Assembly: GCA_016793805.1 (NCBI GenBank)
Contig: JAEUIZ010000049.1
Coordinates: 1 to 64,000, forward strand
Origin: Phycisphaerae bacterium
Lineage (GTDB): Bacteria > Planctomycetota > Phycisphaerae > Phycisphaerales > UBA1924
Direction of reading: 5' to 3'
DNA length: 64,000 bases
The notes below the pieces were generated by a model. It was not told where the DNA came from and did no database searches. It saw nothing but the letters and a program-made list of their open reading frames with translations. Both the position numbers and the translations under genes were made by a program. This document shows, one piece after another, positions 51,955 through 61,500 of this stretch. Position 1 is the stretch's first letter; each line of letters starts with the position of its first letter.

Positions 51955-54900
51955 CTACTTGGGCGCGGCGCGTCCCGGGAGCGAGTCGGGCCGGGCCTCG
52001 TCGAGGCGTTGCCGGGCGAGATCGGCCCAGCGTGTGTCGGGATGCTTGTCGATCACGGAGGCGAGGACCTGTCGAGCCTCGGCGGCGCGGTCGAGTCGGA
52101 GCAGGCAGCGTGCGGCCTCGTAGAGCGCGGCGGCGCTCCACTCGGGATAGGCATAGAGGATGTCGACCTTGAGGAGTTCGCGTGAGGCCTCGTCGAAGTT
52201 GCCGAGGGCGAAGAGGCACTGGCCGATCTGGAACTGGGCGCGGGCGGCGGTGGGGCCCTGGTGCGAGGCGGTGACGGCCCGGTAGGCAGCGATGGCGTCC
52301 TGGTGGCGGCCGGCGGATTCGAGAGCCCATCCGATGCCGAAGCGGGCCTGGAACCACGCTGTGCCATCGGGCCAGCGCTTGAGGTAGCGATCAAAGGCGT
52401 CGCGGCTGGCATCCCAGCGCTGCGCGTCGGCCTCTGCCTGCCCAAGCGCGAGGAGCGCGGCGGCGAGGGTGTCGTCATCGGGCGAGGCGTTGATCGCGGC
52501 GGTGAGCGACGCGGCGGCTTCGGCGTGGCGGTTCTGGGCCGAGAGGGCCTCAGCGCGTACGAGCAGGGCCCGAGCGCGGGTGTCGCACGCGGCGAGCGAG
52601 TCGGCGAAGGGCGCGAGGGCGTGAGCGGCGTCGCGCGGACGGTTGAGGCGGAGCAGGCAGAGCCCGCGGAGGTAGACGGCGCGGCAATCGGTGGGCGGGG
52701 CGTTGGCGCGATCGAGGAGCCGGAGCGTGGCTTCCCAGTGTGAGCGAGTCGCCTCGATCCAGGCGAGTTCGAGGGCGGCGTGCGAGGCGACAGCCGGGGG
52801 CGGCGGGGGCGTGGAGCCGAGGACGCGGGAGTAGGCGCTCGCGGCCTCGTCGGTCTTGCCGAGGCGGGAGAGTGTCCAGCCGAGGTCGGCGCGAACGGCG
52901 GCCAGAAGGTTGGCCGGGAGCATGGCGTCGTTTGATTCTGCCGCGGTCAGGAGCGGCATGGCCTCGTCGAAGCGCTCCTGGCGTGCGACGGCGATGGCGC
53001 GCTCGGCGCGGGCCTCTGCGAGCGCCTTGGCATCGGGCTTGGTGGCGATGAAGCGAGCGAGGGCGTCCTCGGCGTCGGCGAACCTGCCGGCGGCAAGCAG
53101 CGAGGAAGCGGCGTCGTGCAGGGCCGAGGCGTCGGACTCGGGGAGGCGAGAGAGGATCGCGGCGGCGTCGGCGTGTCGGCCCTGTCGCGATGCAATGGCG
53201 GCCAGGTGGCGGAGCGCGGGGGCGTGAAGGCTCTCGTCGCTCGTCGCGGCGACGGCCTCGAAGTCGGCCTTGGCGTCGGCGTCGCGGCCCAGGGCTTCGA
53301 GCGATTGCCCACGCTCGAACCGCGCCCGAGCGGCGATCCACGGCTCGGAAAGCGCGGCGAGGGCTTTCGTGAGATGCTCGATGGCGGGGGCGTGGCGGCC
53401 CTGGCGCGCGGCGGCGATCCCGAGTTTGAGGCGCACCTCGGGCGTGTCGGCGGCCTGGAGGCGACGCTCGAGCCACTGGTGTGCGGCTGACCAGTCTTCG
53501 CTGGCCAGGGAGATGTCCGCGAGCGCGGTCCACGCGGCGGGCTGGAGATCGGACGGCGGGTTGCGGTCGAGGGCCGCTCGGAGGGTTTCGGCGGCGCGAG
53601 GGTCGGCGAGGCGGTGCTGGGCGATGCCGAGGCGGAGCATGGTGGCCGGCGCGTCGTCGGCGTTGGGCGCGGCGTCGAGCAGCCGCTTGAGACGGTCGGC
53701 CGCATCGCGGTCGCGGCCCGCCGCGAGGTCGCAATCGGCCCGCAGCAGGGCGACGCTCCGCGCGAGCGAGTGCGTCGGTCGATCGGCGAGGAAGCGGTCG
53801 CAGGCGTCGCGGGCGCCGTCGAGGTCACCCACGGCACGGAGGGCGCTGGCGCGTGCGGCGAGGGCATCGGGCTTGAGCGAGTGGGCGGGGTGACGTTGGA
53901 GGAACGCGGCGAAGGCGGCGGCAGCATCGGCGTGCCGGTCGGCCCGGGCGAGGGCGACGCCCAGGTCGTAGGCGGCATCGGGGACGAGTTCGGAGTCCGC
54001 GTAGGTGAGAGGAAAGTCGGCGAGCCGCGCTGCCGAGGCACGGGGATCCCCGCGGCGGAGGAGCGCCTTGGCGGTCCAGTATTCGGCGTCGTCGGCGAGG
54101 TCCCTGGGGCAGCGCTTCGCGAGGGGAGCGAGCAGGGCGAGGGCATCGTCGGGCTTGTTCAGGTCGAGGAGGACGCGGACGCGCTCGAGGCCGACGTGAT
54201 CGTCGAGCGGCGAGGTGGGCCATTGGCGGGTGAAGTCGTCGAGCGCCGCGAGCGCGTCCGCGGGCTTGGCGGACTCGCGCCGAAGGCGGGCGAGTGCGAG
54301 GGCGGCCTCGGGCGCGAGGGCGGGATCGGCAGCGGCACGGGCGAGAAGGGACTCGGCCTTGTCAAACTGACCGAGGCGCTGCCGGGAGTGGGCTTCGGCC
54401 AGGGCCGCGCGGGCGACGAGGTCGTGATCGGGCCAGGAGGCTCGGAGCGACGCGAGTCGTTCGGCGGCAGGGGCGTCGAGGCCGTCAGCGGCGTCGGCGA
54501 GGGCGAGCAGCAACTCGGCGCGAGGACGAGACGGCGAGTCCGGCGACTTGGAGGTGACTCGCAAGAGCGCGGCGCGCGCCGAAGCGCGATCTCCCATCCG
54601 AAGGTTTGCCTCGCCCAGGCCCAGGGCGGCGGCGTGGGCGCCGTCGAACGAGGGGAACGCATCGAGCGTGCGATGGAAGGCGGCCGCGGCGGCCGGCGCG
54701 TCCCCGGCGAGCAGGAGGCACTGGGCGCGGAGGAGCGAGGAGTCTGGCGCGAACTCGAAGGAGGCGGCGGCGTCGAGGCCTTGGAGGGCGTCCGCGGCCT
54801 CGGCGTGCCTGCCCTGTCGGGCGAGGCAGACGCCCAGGCCGTAGCGGGCGTGCGGGGCCTTGGCGTGGTTGGGAGTGGAATCGAGGAATCGGCGGAACTC

Positions 54901-55038
54901 GTCGGCGGCGAGGTCGAAGAGGCCGCGATGGAGCATGCCTGTGGCGGCGCGATAGCCGGCATCGTCTTGCGCGAGCGTGCGAAGCGGAAGGAGCAGGCAG
55001 AGTGAGGCGGCGAGGAGGGCGCAGGATGGGTGTGCCAT
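51955..55038 (-). CDS. Exported TPR-repeat protein, CpoB/YbgF-like in position
   Basis: 1027 residues. Signal peptide (1-23, LCLLLPLRTLA-QDD), then about 25 tetratricopeptide-type helical pairs from residue 30 to the end; examples are GLFDLAADEFRRFLDSTPNH, GVALARADRHADAAAAFAAF and GNFDEASRELLKV. The pattern of residues A, G, Y and P at TPR positions is clear, but individual units are strongly diverged. Presumably a periplasmic scaffold. In Tol-Pal systems a periplasmic TPR protein (CpoB) is encoded with TolQ/TolR, and the position here is analogous. Begins 82 nt after the M56 gene, with AGGAG before ATG. Confidence 0.9.
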   Translation of the reverse strand: MAHPSCALLAASLCLLLPLRTLAQDDAGYRAATGMLHRGLFDLAADEFRRFLDSTPNHAKAPHARYGLGVCLARQGRHAEAADALQGLDAAASFEFAPDSSLLRAQCLLLAGDAPAAAAAFHRTLDAFPSFDGAHAAALGLGEANLRMGDRASARAALLRVTSKSPDSPSRPRAELLLALADAADGLDAPAAERLASLRASWPDHDLVARAALAEAHSRQRLGQFDKAESLLARAAADPALAPEAALALARLRRESAKPADALAALDDFTRQWPTSPLDDHVGLERVRVLLDLNKPDDALALLAPLAKRCPRDLADDAEYWTAKALLRRGDPRASAARLADFPLTYADSELVPDAAYDLGVALARADRHADAAAAFAAFLQRHPAHSLKPDALAARASALRAVGDLDGARDACDRFLADRPTHSLARSVALLRADCDLAAGRDRDAADRLKRLLDAAPNADDAPATMLRLGIAQHRLADPRAAETLRAALDRNPPSDLQPAAWTALADISLASEDWSAAHQWLERRLQAADTPEVRLKLGIAAARQGRHAPAIEHLTKALAALSEPWIAARARFERGQSLEALGRDADAKADFEAVAATSDESLHAPALRHLAAIASRQGRHADAAAILSRLPESDASALHDAASSLLAAGRFADAEDALARFIATKPDAKALAEARAERAIAVARQERFDEAMPLLTAAESNDAMLPANLLAAVRADLGWTLSRLGKTDEAASAYSRVLGSTPPPPPAVASHAALELAWIEATRSHWEATLRLLDRANAPPTDCRAVYLRGLCLLRLNRPRDAAHALAPFADSLAACDTRARALLVRAEALSAQNRHAEAAASLTAAINASPDDDTLAAALLALGQAEADAQRWDASRDAFDRYLKRWPDGTAWFQARFGIGWALESAGRHQDAIAAYRAVTASHQGPTAARAQFQIGQCLFALGNFDEASRELLKVDILYAYPEWSAAALYEAARCLLRLDRAAEARQVLASVIDKHPDTRWADLARQRLDEARPDSLPGRAAPK

Positions 55039-55120
55039 GGACGGACTCCTGGCGGGGCGAGGAAAGGACGGGCGGCGCGGACCGAGTGGAAAGGCCCGCG
55101 CACGCCCGTGAGCGGGTGGA

Positions 55121-58027
55121 CTAGCGGGCGGGGGCCGCCGGCGCGACGGGCGCCGTTGGAGCAGCGGGCGTCATGGGCGCCGCGGGTGCCGTTCGCGCGG
55201 TGGGCGACGCTGGAGCGACGGGGGCCGCGGTACCGACTGCCGCCGCTTGAGCCGGGCGTGTGATCGCGGGGGCCACGACCGTCATGGCCGGGGCGGGCGT
55301 GGTGAGTTCGGAGCGCGGACGGCCCGCGTTCAGACCTTCGATCCGCTCGAGGAGCATTTGGAGTTGTTGGGCCAGTTCGCTCGCGGCCTCCTCAAGGTCG
55401 TCGAGTTGCTCGGTCAGGTCATCGAGACGGTCTGACCAGTCGTCGGCGGACTCGTCGCCGTCGTCGTCCGAGCAGTTGCCGGTGCAGTCGCTGTCGGAGC
55501 AGTTGGCGTCGCAGTCGTGGGTCGTGCAATCGCCGGAGCAGTCGTCACGCGCCTCGTCATCGGCCTCATCGTCGTCGCCCGTCACGGTTACCGCGAGGTT
55601 CTGCAGCGCGGCCAGTTGGCCGGCGGAGGTGAGGGCGTGGACGTGGTCGCGGAGGGCGTGGAGGTTGTCGGCGAGGGCGCCGTTGTGAGTTGAGAGGGCG
55701 GCGATCGCGCCGTGCAGGGTGCTGGTGACGCCGAGCGCGTCGGAGTGCTCCTCGCCGTCGTCGTCGGTCTCGATCTTGACGCCGTCGGGTTCGATCATCC
55801 TGACGAAGGCGGCGAAGACCTCGTGCTGGGCGGGGCTGGCGTGGACGACGATCTTGTCGTCGTGCCGCTCGATGAGGATGGGAACGTCCTGGCGGGCCAT
55901 GAGATCGGTGAGGGCTTCGAGTTTGCCCGGTGAGAGGCGATAGTCGCGCGCGATGGTGGCGCCGCTCGTGGTCGAGAGGTTCCAGGCGGTGGTGGGTGCC
56001 CCCGCGGCGGGTGCGCGGCCGGGAGGTGGGGTGGTCGCACGAACGCCGGGGGCGGACGACGCGACGGCACGGCCCTGGGTCGTCGCGGTGCGCTGGCGGA
56101 CGGCGTCGAGCGCGCGTCGCTCTGCCTGCAGGGCGCGTGCAGCGGCGGCGCGGGCGCGCTCCTGGGCCAAGGCGGCGTTGCGCTGGCCGTGGGCGGCGGC
56201 GCGGGCGGCTTGCTCATAGGCACGTCGCTCGGTCTCGATCTTGACTTGCTCGGGAGCGCGGCGGCGCATCGCCTCGAGGGCGGGCGCCTCGCCGAGGAAC
56301 GCGCCGTCCGCCGGCGTTGTCGTCTCGGCCGCGGCGCGCGCCTTTGTGGCGGCCTTCTTGGCGTCTTGTGCGGCGGCTCGGGCCGCGATTGCCCTTTCGT
56401 TCGATGCCTTCTCGGCGGCCTTCGCCGCCTCAGAGGGCGGACATGCCACGCTGGGCATGACGAGGGTGCCGACGAGCGCGAGCCCGAGGGCAACGGCCAC
56501 GCCGAGGATCGAGGACTTGGGGGCGACGCGTTGGGTCATGACCATGGTCAGTCTCCTTGCAAGGTGCCGAGTGCGACTACTCATGACAGCCAGCCCCGGG
56601 GCCCCGCTCGACCCTGGAATGCTGAGGAACGACTTGGTGGCGACGAGGGCCTCGGCGTAGGCGCGACGGCGCTCGGGGATCAACGAGGTCACCCACGCGT
56701 CGCAGCAGAGTTCGGCCTCGTCGCGCAGGCGCCGGCGGGCCCACCACACGATGGGATGCCACCAGTAGAGCACGCCGACGAGGGACTCGAGCCAGCGGAG
56801 CCGGTGATCGAGGCGGCGGAGATGGGCCATCTCGTGGAGGACGACGGCGTGGCGCGAGGGCACGTCGAGGTCGCGCCAGAGGACGATGGGGAGGATCAGA
56901 CGCGGACGCAGGCCGCAGCAGATCATGGGTGAGACGCGGCGATCAACCACGAGCGTCGTCGGGGGGCGCGACAGGCCCGCACGCTCGGCGCAGCGAGCGA
57001 CGACGGCCTGGATCTCGTCCGGCGCCGGCGTGGCGTTGGAGATGAGGCGTCGGGCGGCGATGCAGCGAGACCCGGCGAGGCCGGCCATCACGAGCACCCC
57101 GGCGAGCCAGATCTCGACGGGCACGGGCGGGACGGCAGCGAGGGCATCGCGCACGGCCAGCGCGCGAGCCGTCCAGACGCGGACGTCCTGGAACGCGAGG
57201 TCGGCCGAGGTCGCTGGCACGTTCTGCGTCGAGGCTGCCGCGAGGTCAGAGGTTTGAGGGTTCGGCACGGTCGAGCGAGGCAGACCGGGGACGCGAGAGA
57301 GCGCGTTTGGGAGGCCGCTGAGAGACGACGCGGGCGACGCGGCGGAACTCACCGGCGGCGAGGTCCGGCGATTCGACGCCAGGCTCGACACGGTGCCGTC
57401 GGAACGGGCCGGGGAGGGCGCGGCACTTGGGGAATCAGCGAGGGCGGCCTCTGGCGTGGGGCTGCTGGTCGGGCGGGGCCGTCGCGAGGGCGATGTGAGG
57501 GCCGACATCGTGGCAGGGGACTCTGGCGGACCCGATCGGCCGAGCGTGAACGAGCGTGCCGCGGCCGCGTCGAGCACGGGGCGCGTCGGGGCCGAGTCGA
57601 CGTGTTCGGCACCGGGGCGAGCGGACACGCTCTCTGTGGGGTTGATCGAGAGCAGCGCGGGTCGATCGGCGAGCGACGGCAGAATCTCGGCGCGACGAGG
57701 CGGAGCCTGCGGCGTATGGGATTTGCGATCTGACGCGGCTTCGGGCGAGGGCGGCGTCGATGTGTCGGCGGTCGACGGCACCCACGGTCCGCCCAGGATC
57801 GCGTCGGCCGTGGCCATGAGGCGCTCGGATCGGAACCACGCGAAGCGGCCCAGGGGCCAGGTCAGCAGCGGGCCGACGAGCGTGGCGAGGACAGCGGTCC
57901 AGAGGGCGTGCCTTGTGGCGGGCCGGCACCACGAGCGCCGCGAGAGGAGCGCGACCAGCAGCGCCACTGGGAGGGCGGCGAGCCCTCCGATCCAGATGAG
58001 TTCGACGGCGCGGGCGGACCAGTCCAT
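55121..58027 (-). CDS. BlaR1-like M56 membrane metalloprotease with a Cys/Asp-rich sensor region
   Basis: 968 residues. N-terminal membrane helices (about 10-28, 40-58), a Ser/Pro-rich segment (85-265) that breaks up the usual helix bundle, a third helix at 303-323, and the gluzincin site H398-E-M-A-H402 with Glu439 in DEAELCCD as probable third zinc ligand; a last helix lies at 507-530. The exported C-terminus has an Ala/Arg-rich coiled coil (530-650), a small domain (690-765), then six cysteines at 830, 834, 839, 843, 848 and 852 in an Asp-rich 9-residue repeat, a short coiled coil and an Ala/Pro tail. By analogy with BlaR1/MecR1 it senses an envelope signal and cuts the BlaI-type repressor. 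BlaI's stop is 13 nt upstream. Confidence 0.92.
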   Translation of the reverse strand: MDWSARAVELIWIGGLAALPVALLVALLSRRSWCRPATRHALWTAVLATLVGPLLTWPLGRFAWFRSERLMATADAILGGPWVPSTADTSTPPSPEAASDRKSHTPQAPPRRAEILPSLADRPALLSINPTESVSARPGAEHVDSAPTRPVLDAAAARSFTLGRSGPPESPATMSALTSPSRRPRPTSSPTPEAALADSPSAAPSPARSDGTVSSLASNRRTSPPVSSAASPASSLSGLPNALSRVPGLPRSTVPNPQTSDLAAASTQNVPATSADLAFQDVRVWTARALAVRDALAAVPPVPVEIWLAGVLVMAGLAGSRCIAARRLISNATPAPDEIQAVVARCAERAGLSRPPTTLVVDRRVSPMICCGLRPRLILPIVLWRDLDVPSRHAVVLHEMAHLRRLDHRLRWLESLVGVLYWWHPIVWWARRRLRDEAELCCDAWVTSLIPERRRAYAEALVATKSFLSIPGSSGAPGLAVMSSRTRHLARRLTMVMTQRVAPKSSILGVAVALGLALVGTLVMPSVACPPSEAAKAAEKASNERAIAARAAAQDAKKAATKARAAAETTTPADGAFLGEAPALEAMRRRAPEQVKIETERRAYEQAARAAAHGQRNAALAQERARAAAARALQAERRALDAVRQRTATTQGRAVASSAPGVRATTPPPGRAPAAGAPTTAWNLSTTSGATIARDYRLSPGKLEALTDLMARQDVPILIERHDDKIVVHASPAQHEVFAAFVRMIEPDGVKIETDDDGEEHSDALGVTSTLHGAIAALSTHNGALADNLHALRDHVHALTSAGQLAALQNLAVTVTGDDDEADDEARDDCSGDCTTHDCDANCSDSDCTGNCSDDDGDESADDWSDRLDDLTEQLDDLEEAASELAQQLQMLLERIEGLNAGRPRSELTTPAPAMTVVAPAITRPAQAAAVGTAAPVAPASPTARTAPAAPMTPAAPTAPVAPAAPAR

Positions 58028-58040
58028 CGGCAGTCTCCGA

Positions 58041-58418
58041 TCAGGCGTCCAGGTCCTTGATCAGTCGGCGGAGTTGGGCGATCTCGTCCTCGGAGAACCG
58101 CTCGCTCTCGATGAGGTGCACGACCATCGGCGCTGCGGCGCCGTCGTACAACTGATCGAGCAGGGTGCGGACGCGCGAGCGGGTGACGCTCTGCCGCGAG
58201 ACCTTCGAGCGATAGACGTAGGCGGTCCCGTCCTTGTCCGAGGCGGCGACGCCCTTCTGCTCGAGGCGGGAGAGGAAGGTGAGCACGGTGGTGTAGGCGA
58301 CGCGACGGCCGCGCTCGTGGAGTCGCTCCATCACCTCGCGCACGGTTTGCGGGCCGTGGTCCCAGAGCACGCGGAGCACCGCGAGTTCGGCTTCGGAGAG
58401 GTCGTGGTCCTTGGGCAT
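58041..58418 (-). CDS. blaI: BlaI/MecI/CopY-family transcriptional repressor
   Basis: 125 residues. Winged-helix DNA-binding domain (about 5-75) with LSEAELAVLRVLWDHGPQTV, the recognition helix region AYTTVLTFLSRLEQKGV and the wing AYVYRSKVSR, then a C-terminal dimerisation helix pair. Dimers bind TACA/TGTA-type palindromes and are inactivated by M56-protease cleavage in the beta-lactamase systems. Two such palindromes lie at its own promoter. First gene of the operon; AGGAG sits 9 nt before ATG, inside the promoter-proximal operator. Beta-lactamase or mec genes are absent, so the signal is probably not a beta-lactam. Confidence 0.95.
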   Translation of the reverse strand: MPKDHDLSEAELAVLRVLWDHGPQTVREVMERLHERGRRVAYTTVLTFLSRLEQKGVAASDKDGTAYVYRSKVSRQSVTRSRVRTLLDQLYDGAAAPMVVHLIESERFSEDEIAQLRRLIKDLDA

Positions 58419-58429
58419 CGGGCCGGTCT

Positions 58430-58479
58430 CCTACTACAATCGTCGTAGGCATCCTACTACAACTGTCGTAGCCTGTCAA
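58430..58479 (-). promoter_or_regulatory. Promoter with two BlaI-type operators controlling the six-gene operon
   Basis: On the minus strand: -35 TTGACA (58479-58474), 17-nt spacer, -10 TAGGAT (58456-58451), start point near 58444, a leader of about 26 nt. Two imperfect palindromes of the form CCTACnACnAnnGTnGTAGn occupy 58453-58472 (between -35 and -10) and 58430-58449 (start point to Shine-Dalgarno). Their 23-bp offset puts two dimers on nearly the same face of the helix. Binding at either would block RNA polymerase. Confidence 0.85.
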
Positions 58480-58554
58480 GGCCCGTCCTTGGGATTCGGG
58501 GCGGGCTGGTTTCAAGAGATGCGGTGGGGCGGCGGATCCGGCGGGGGGCGCTGC

Positions 58555-61500
58555 TTATTTCTGGCCCGCGACGGTCGAGACCGCGACGGCGAACGCGGCG
58601 GGCAGGTAGCGGGGGAGCGGTGTCAGGCCCGCACCCGGGGTCCCGAGCAAGAGCGAGGCGAACGTGCCCGTGCGACTGGTGCCGGAGAGGAGGGGGAAGA
58701 GGCTGCCGGCCGCGGGCACGAAACCCGGGGCGAAGTCGAGGGCGAGCATGCCGTCGAGAGTGAGAGCGGAGGGGCTGGTGATCCTGCCAAAGAGGGAAGG
58801 GGACTCGGCACGGAAGGAGAGCGAGGACGAGGGCGTGAACGTCGCGGGCCCGGCGAGAGAGAGGATTGAGGCGCCGAGGGTGAGGCCGCCCGCAATCGTG
58901 GCTTGCCCCGCGGCGGCGTTCGAGGACAGCGTCGCGGATCCGGCGGTGAGGGAGAGCACGCCCGTGATGGCGATGGGTGCGGCGATGGACTGCGTGCCCG
59001 CGCCGAGCGCGAGGCTGCCGTCGCCCACGACAGCAGCGGATGTTGAGAGCGTGTGGCCTCCCGAGAGCGAGAGCACCCCGCCCGCGGAGAGTTCGAAGCG
59101 TCCGGAGGACGATCCTCCGCCTGTCGCGTTGATGGTGCCGGCGATGGAGGCGACAGCGGCATTGCTGAAGGCACCGGTCACGTTGAGAGTCGAGCCTGCG
59201 CCAACGGTGAGTTTGCCGGAAGCGGTGAGGTTTGGGAGCGTGAAGTTGCGGCCAGCGGTCACGGTCAGGGAGTTGGTCGAGGTGCGCATCGAGTTGAAGG
59301 CGATGAAGGTGGATCCGACGCCGCTGAGGGTGACGACGGCGCTGGAGGTGGTGATCGTCGCGCCGGTCATGGTGAGCGTGGCGTTGGTGCCGACGAACCA
59401 CGATCCGCCGCCGAGGAGCCCGGCGACGAGTTGGGTGATCGGGCCGTTGAGGGTCACGGTGCCGCCGGTGACGGCGAGGAGCCCGACGTTGTTGAGCGTG
59501 ATCGAGGCGGCGATGGTGATCGATCCCGTGCCGGACTTGGTGAGCACGCCCGCGTTGAGGAAGGCGTTGCCCAGGGGAGAGAAGTTGAACGCTCGGCCGT
59601 CGGCGAGGGTGAGGGAGCCGTTGTTGGTCGTGAGGCCCGCGATCGCGGGGAACGCCGAGGTGGAGCCGGCGAGTCGGATGGTGGCGTTGCTGGTGCGGAT
59701 GGCGACGCCGGCGGGGAGGTTGAGCGTGCAGGCGTCGGCGACGATCCACGTTCCGCCGGTGAGCGTGTCGCCGTTGACCTGGAGGACCGGCCCGAGGAGC
59801 GAGAGCGTGTTGGAGTTGACCTGGACGGTGCCCTGGTTGTCGAACACGATGGCGGCGTTGGCGGCGGTGGTCTGAACGGTGCCGGTGCCGATCTTGGTGA
59901 AGGTGCCGCGATTGATGATGGAGTTGACGCCGGCGCTCCCGTGTGCGGACATCGTGCCGGTGGTGGTGACGGAGAGGGAGGCGCCCTGGGCGATCTCGAA
60001 GGTGCCGTCGGCGAAGGTGATGTTGCCGGCGGACCAGGTGCCCGTGCCCTGAACCACGAGCCAGCGGGAGAGGTTGTGCGGGGCGGTGGAGATGGCAAGA
60101 GTGCCGGCGGGCCCGACGATGGTGCGACCGCTGCCGGCGAGCGTCCCGCCCGTCCAGTTGAAGGCGCCGAGGACAGTCACGGTGCCCGCGCCGGCGAGTG
60201 TGCCGGAGACGGTGAGCGAGGCGAAGGTCTGGTTCGCGGCAAAGGAAGCCGACCCGGTGATGGTGAGCGCGCCGGTGTAGTTGAGCGCCGCGGCAAAGGA
60301 GACGAAGGCGGCGATAGTCCCGAGCGAGGCGGGAGAGAGCGCACCGGCGATGGAGATCGTTCCCGCGCTGAAGTTGACGGTGCCGGTGGGCGTGAACTGT
60401 CCGACACCGATGGAGTGCGTGCCGCCGTTGAAGGTGATCGTGCCGGCGCCCAGCAGGTGTGCGCCCGGGGCGTAGGTTGGGGAGCCAGCAAGGACGAGCG
60501 TGGCGGCGGTGGGTGCCTCGATGGGCGCGGCGAGGGTTCCGCCGCCGCTGAGCGTGAGCGTGCCGGCCTGGAAGTTGACGGTGCCGGAGTGGTTGAGCGC
60601 GACGGCCAGTTGGGCGTCGCCGGAGCCGAGTTTGGCGAGCGTTCCGAGGTTGTCAAAGGAGCCAGTGCCGGAGGCGACGAGGGTGCCGGAGGTGTTGATG
60701 GTGAAGGAGGACTCGTTGCGAAGCGTGGCTGAAGTGAAGTTGATCGCGCCGCCGGTCCAGGTCGCACTGCCGCGAACGATGAGGGAGCGGGCGAGGGTGT
60801 GGGCCGATCCGGAGATGGTCAGCGTTGCGCCGGGGTCGATGGAGGTGATGCCCGCTCCGGACATCGAGCCGGCGGACCAGGTGGCGGCCGTGGTAATCGA
60901 GACGTCCCCCGCGCCGGTGAGCGTGCCGGAGAGCGTGAGCGTCGAGATTGTCTGCGCCTGTGCGAATGAGGCGGATCCGGTGACGGTGATCGCGCCGGAA
61001 TAGGTGAGCGGAACGGCGAAGGAGACGGTTGCAGCGATGGTCCCGAGCATCGCGGGCGCGAGGGGCGCGGTGACGGCAATGGTGCCGCTGTTGAAGTTGA
61101 TGGTGCCGCTGGGCGTGACGCCGATGGGCAGCGAGTGGGTCCCGCCGCTGAAGTTGACGGTTCCGAGGCCCGCGAGGACGAGGCCCGTCGCATAGGTGAA
61201 GGATGCGGACAGCGTCAGCGTGGCGCCGGACGCGACCGAGGCGGAGCCGTCGAGCGTGCCGCCGCCGCCCAGGTTGAGCGTGCCGGCGTTGACATGGAGC
61301 GTGCCAGAGGACTCGAGCATCGCGCCCGGCGCGGCGGAAGAGAAGACGAGCGCCGCCGTGCCCGACTTGGCGAAGGTGCCAAGGTTTGAGACCTTGCCGC
61401 CGGCGCCAGAGGCGAGCACGCTGAGCGCGGTGGCGTTGTCGACGTCGAGGGAAGCGGACGCGTCGATTCGGAGTTCGCCCCCATTGAGGGTGAGGTCGCC

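Noticed and set aside
55121..58418. Beta-lactam resistance sensor system
   Set aside because: The M56 protein lacks a penicillin-binding sensor domain and no beta-lactamase or mec gene is in the operon, so only the regulatory logic is shared.
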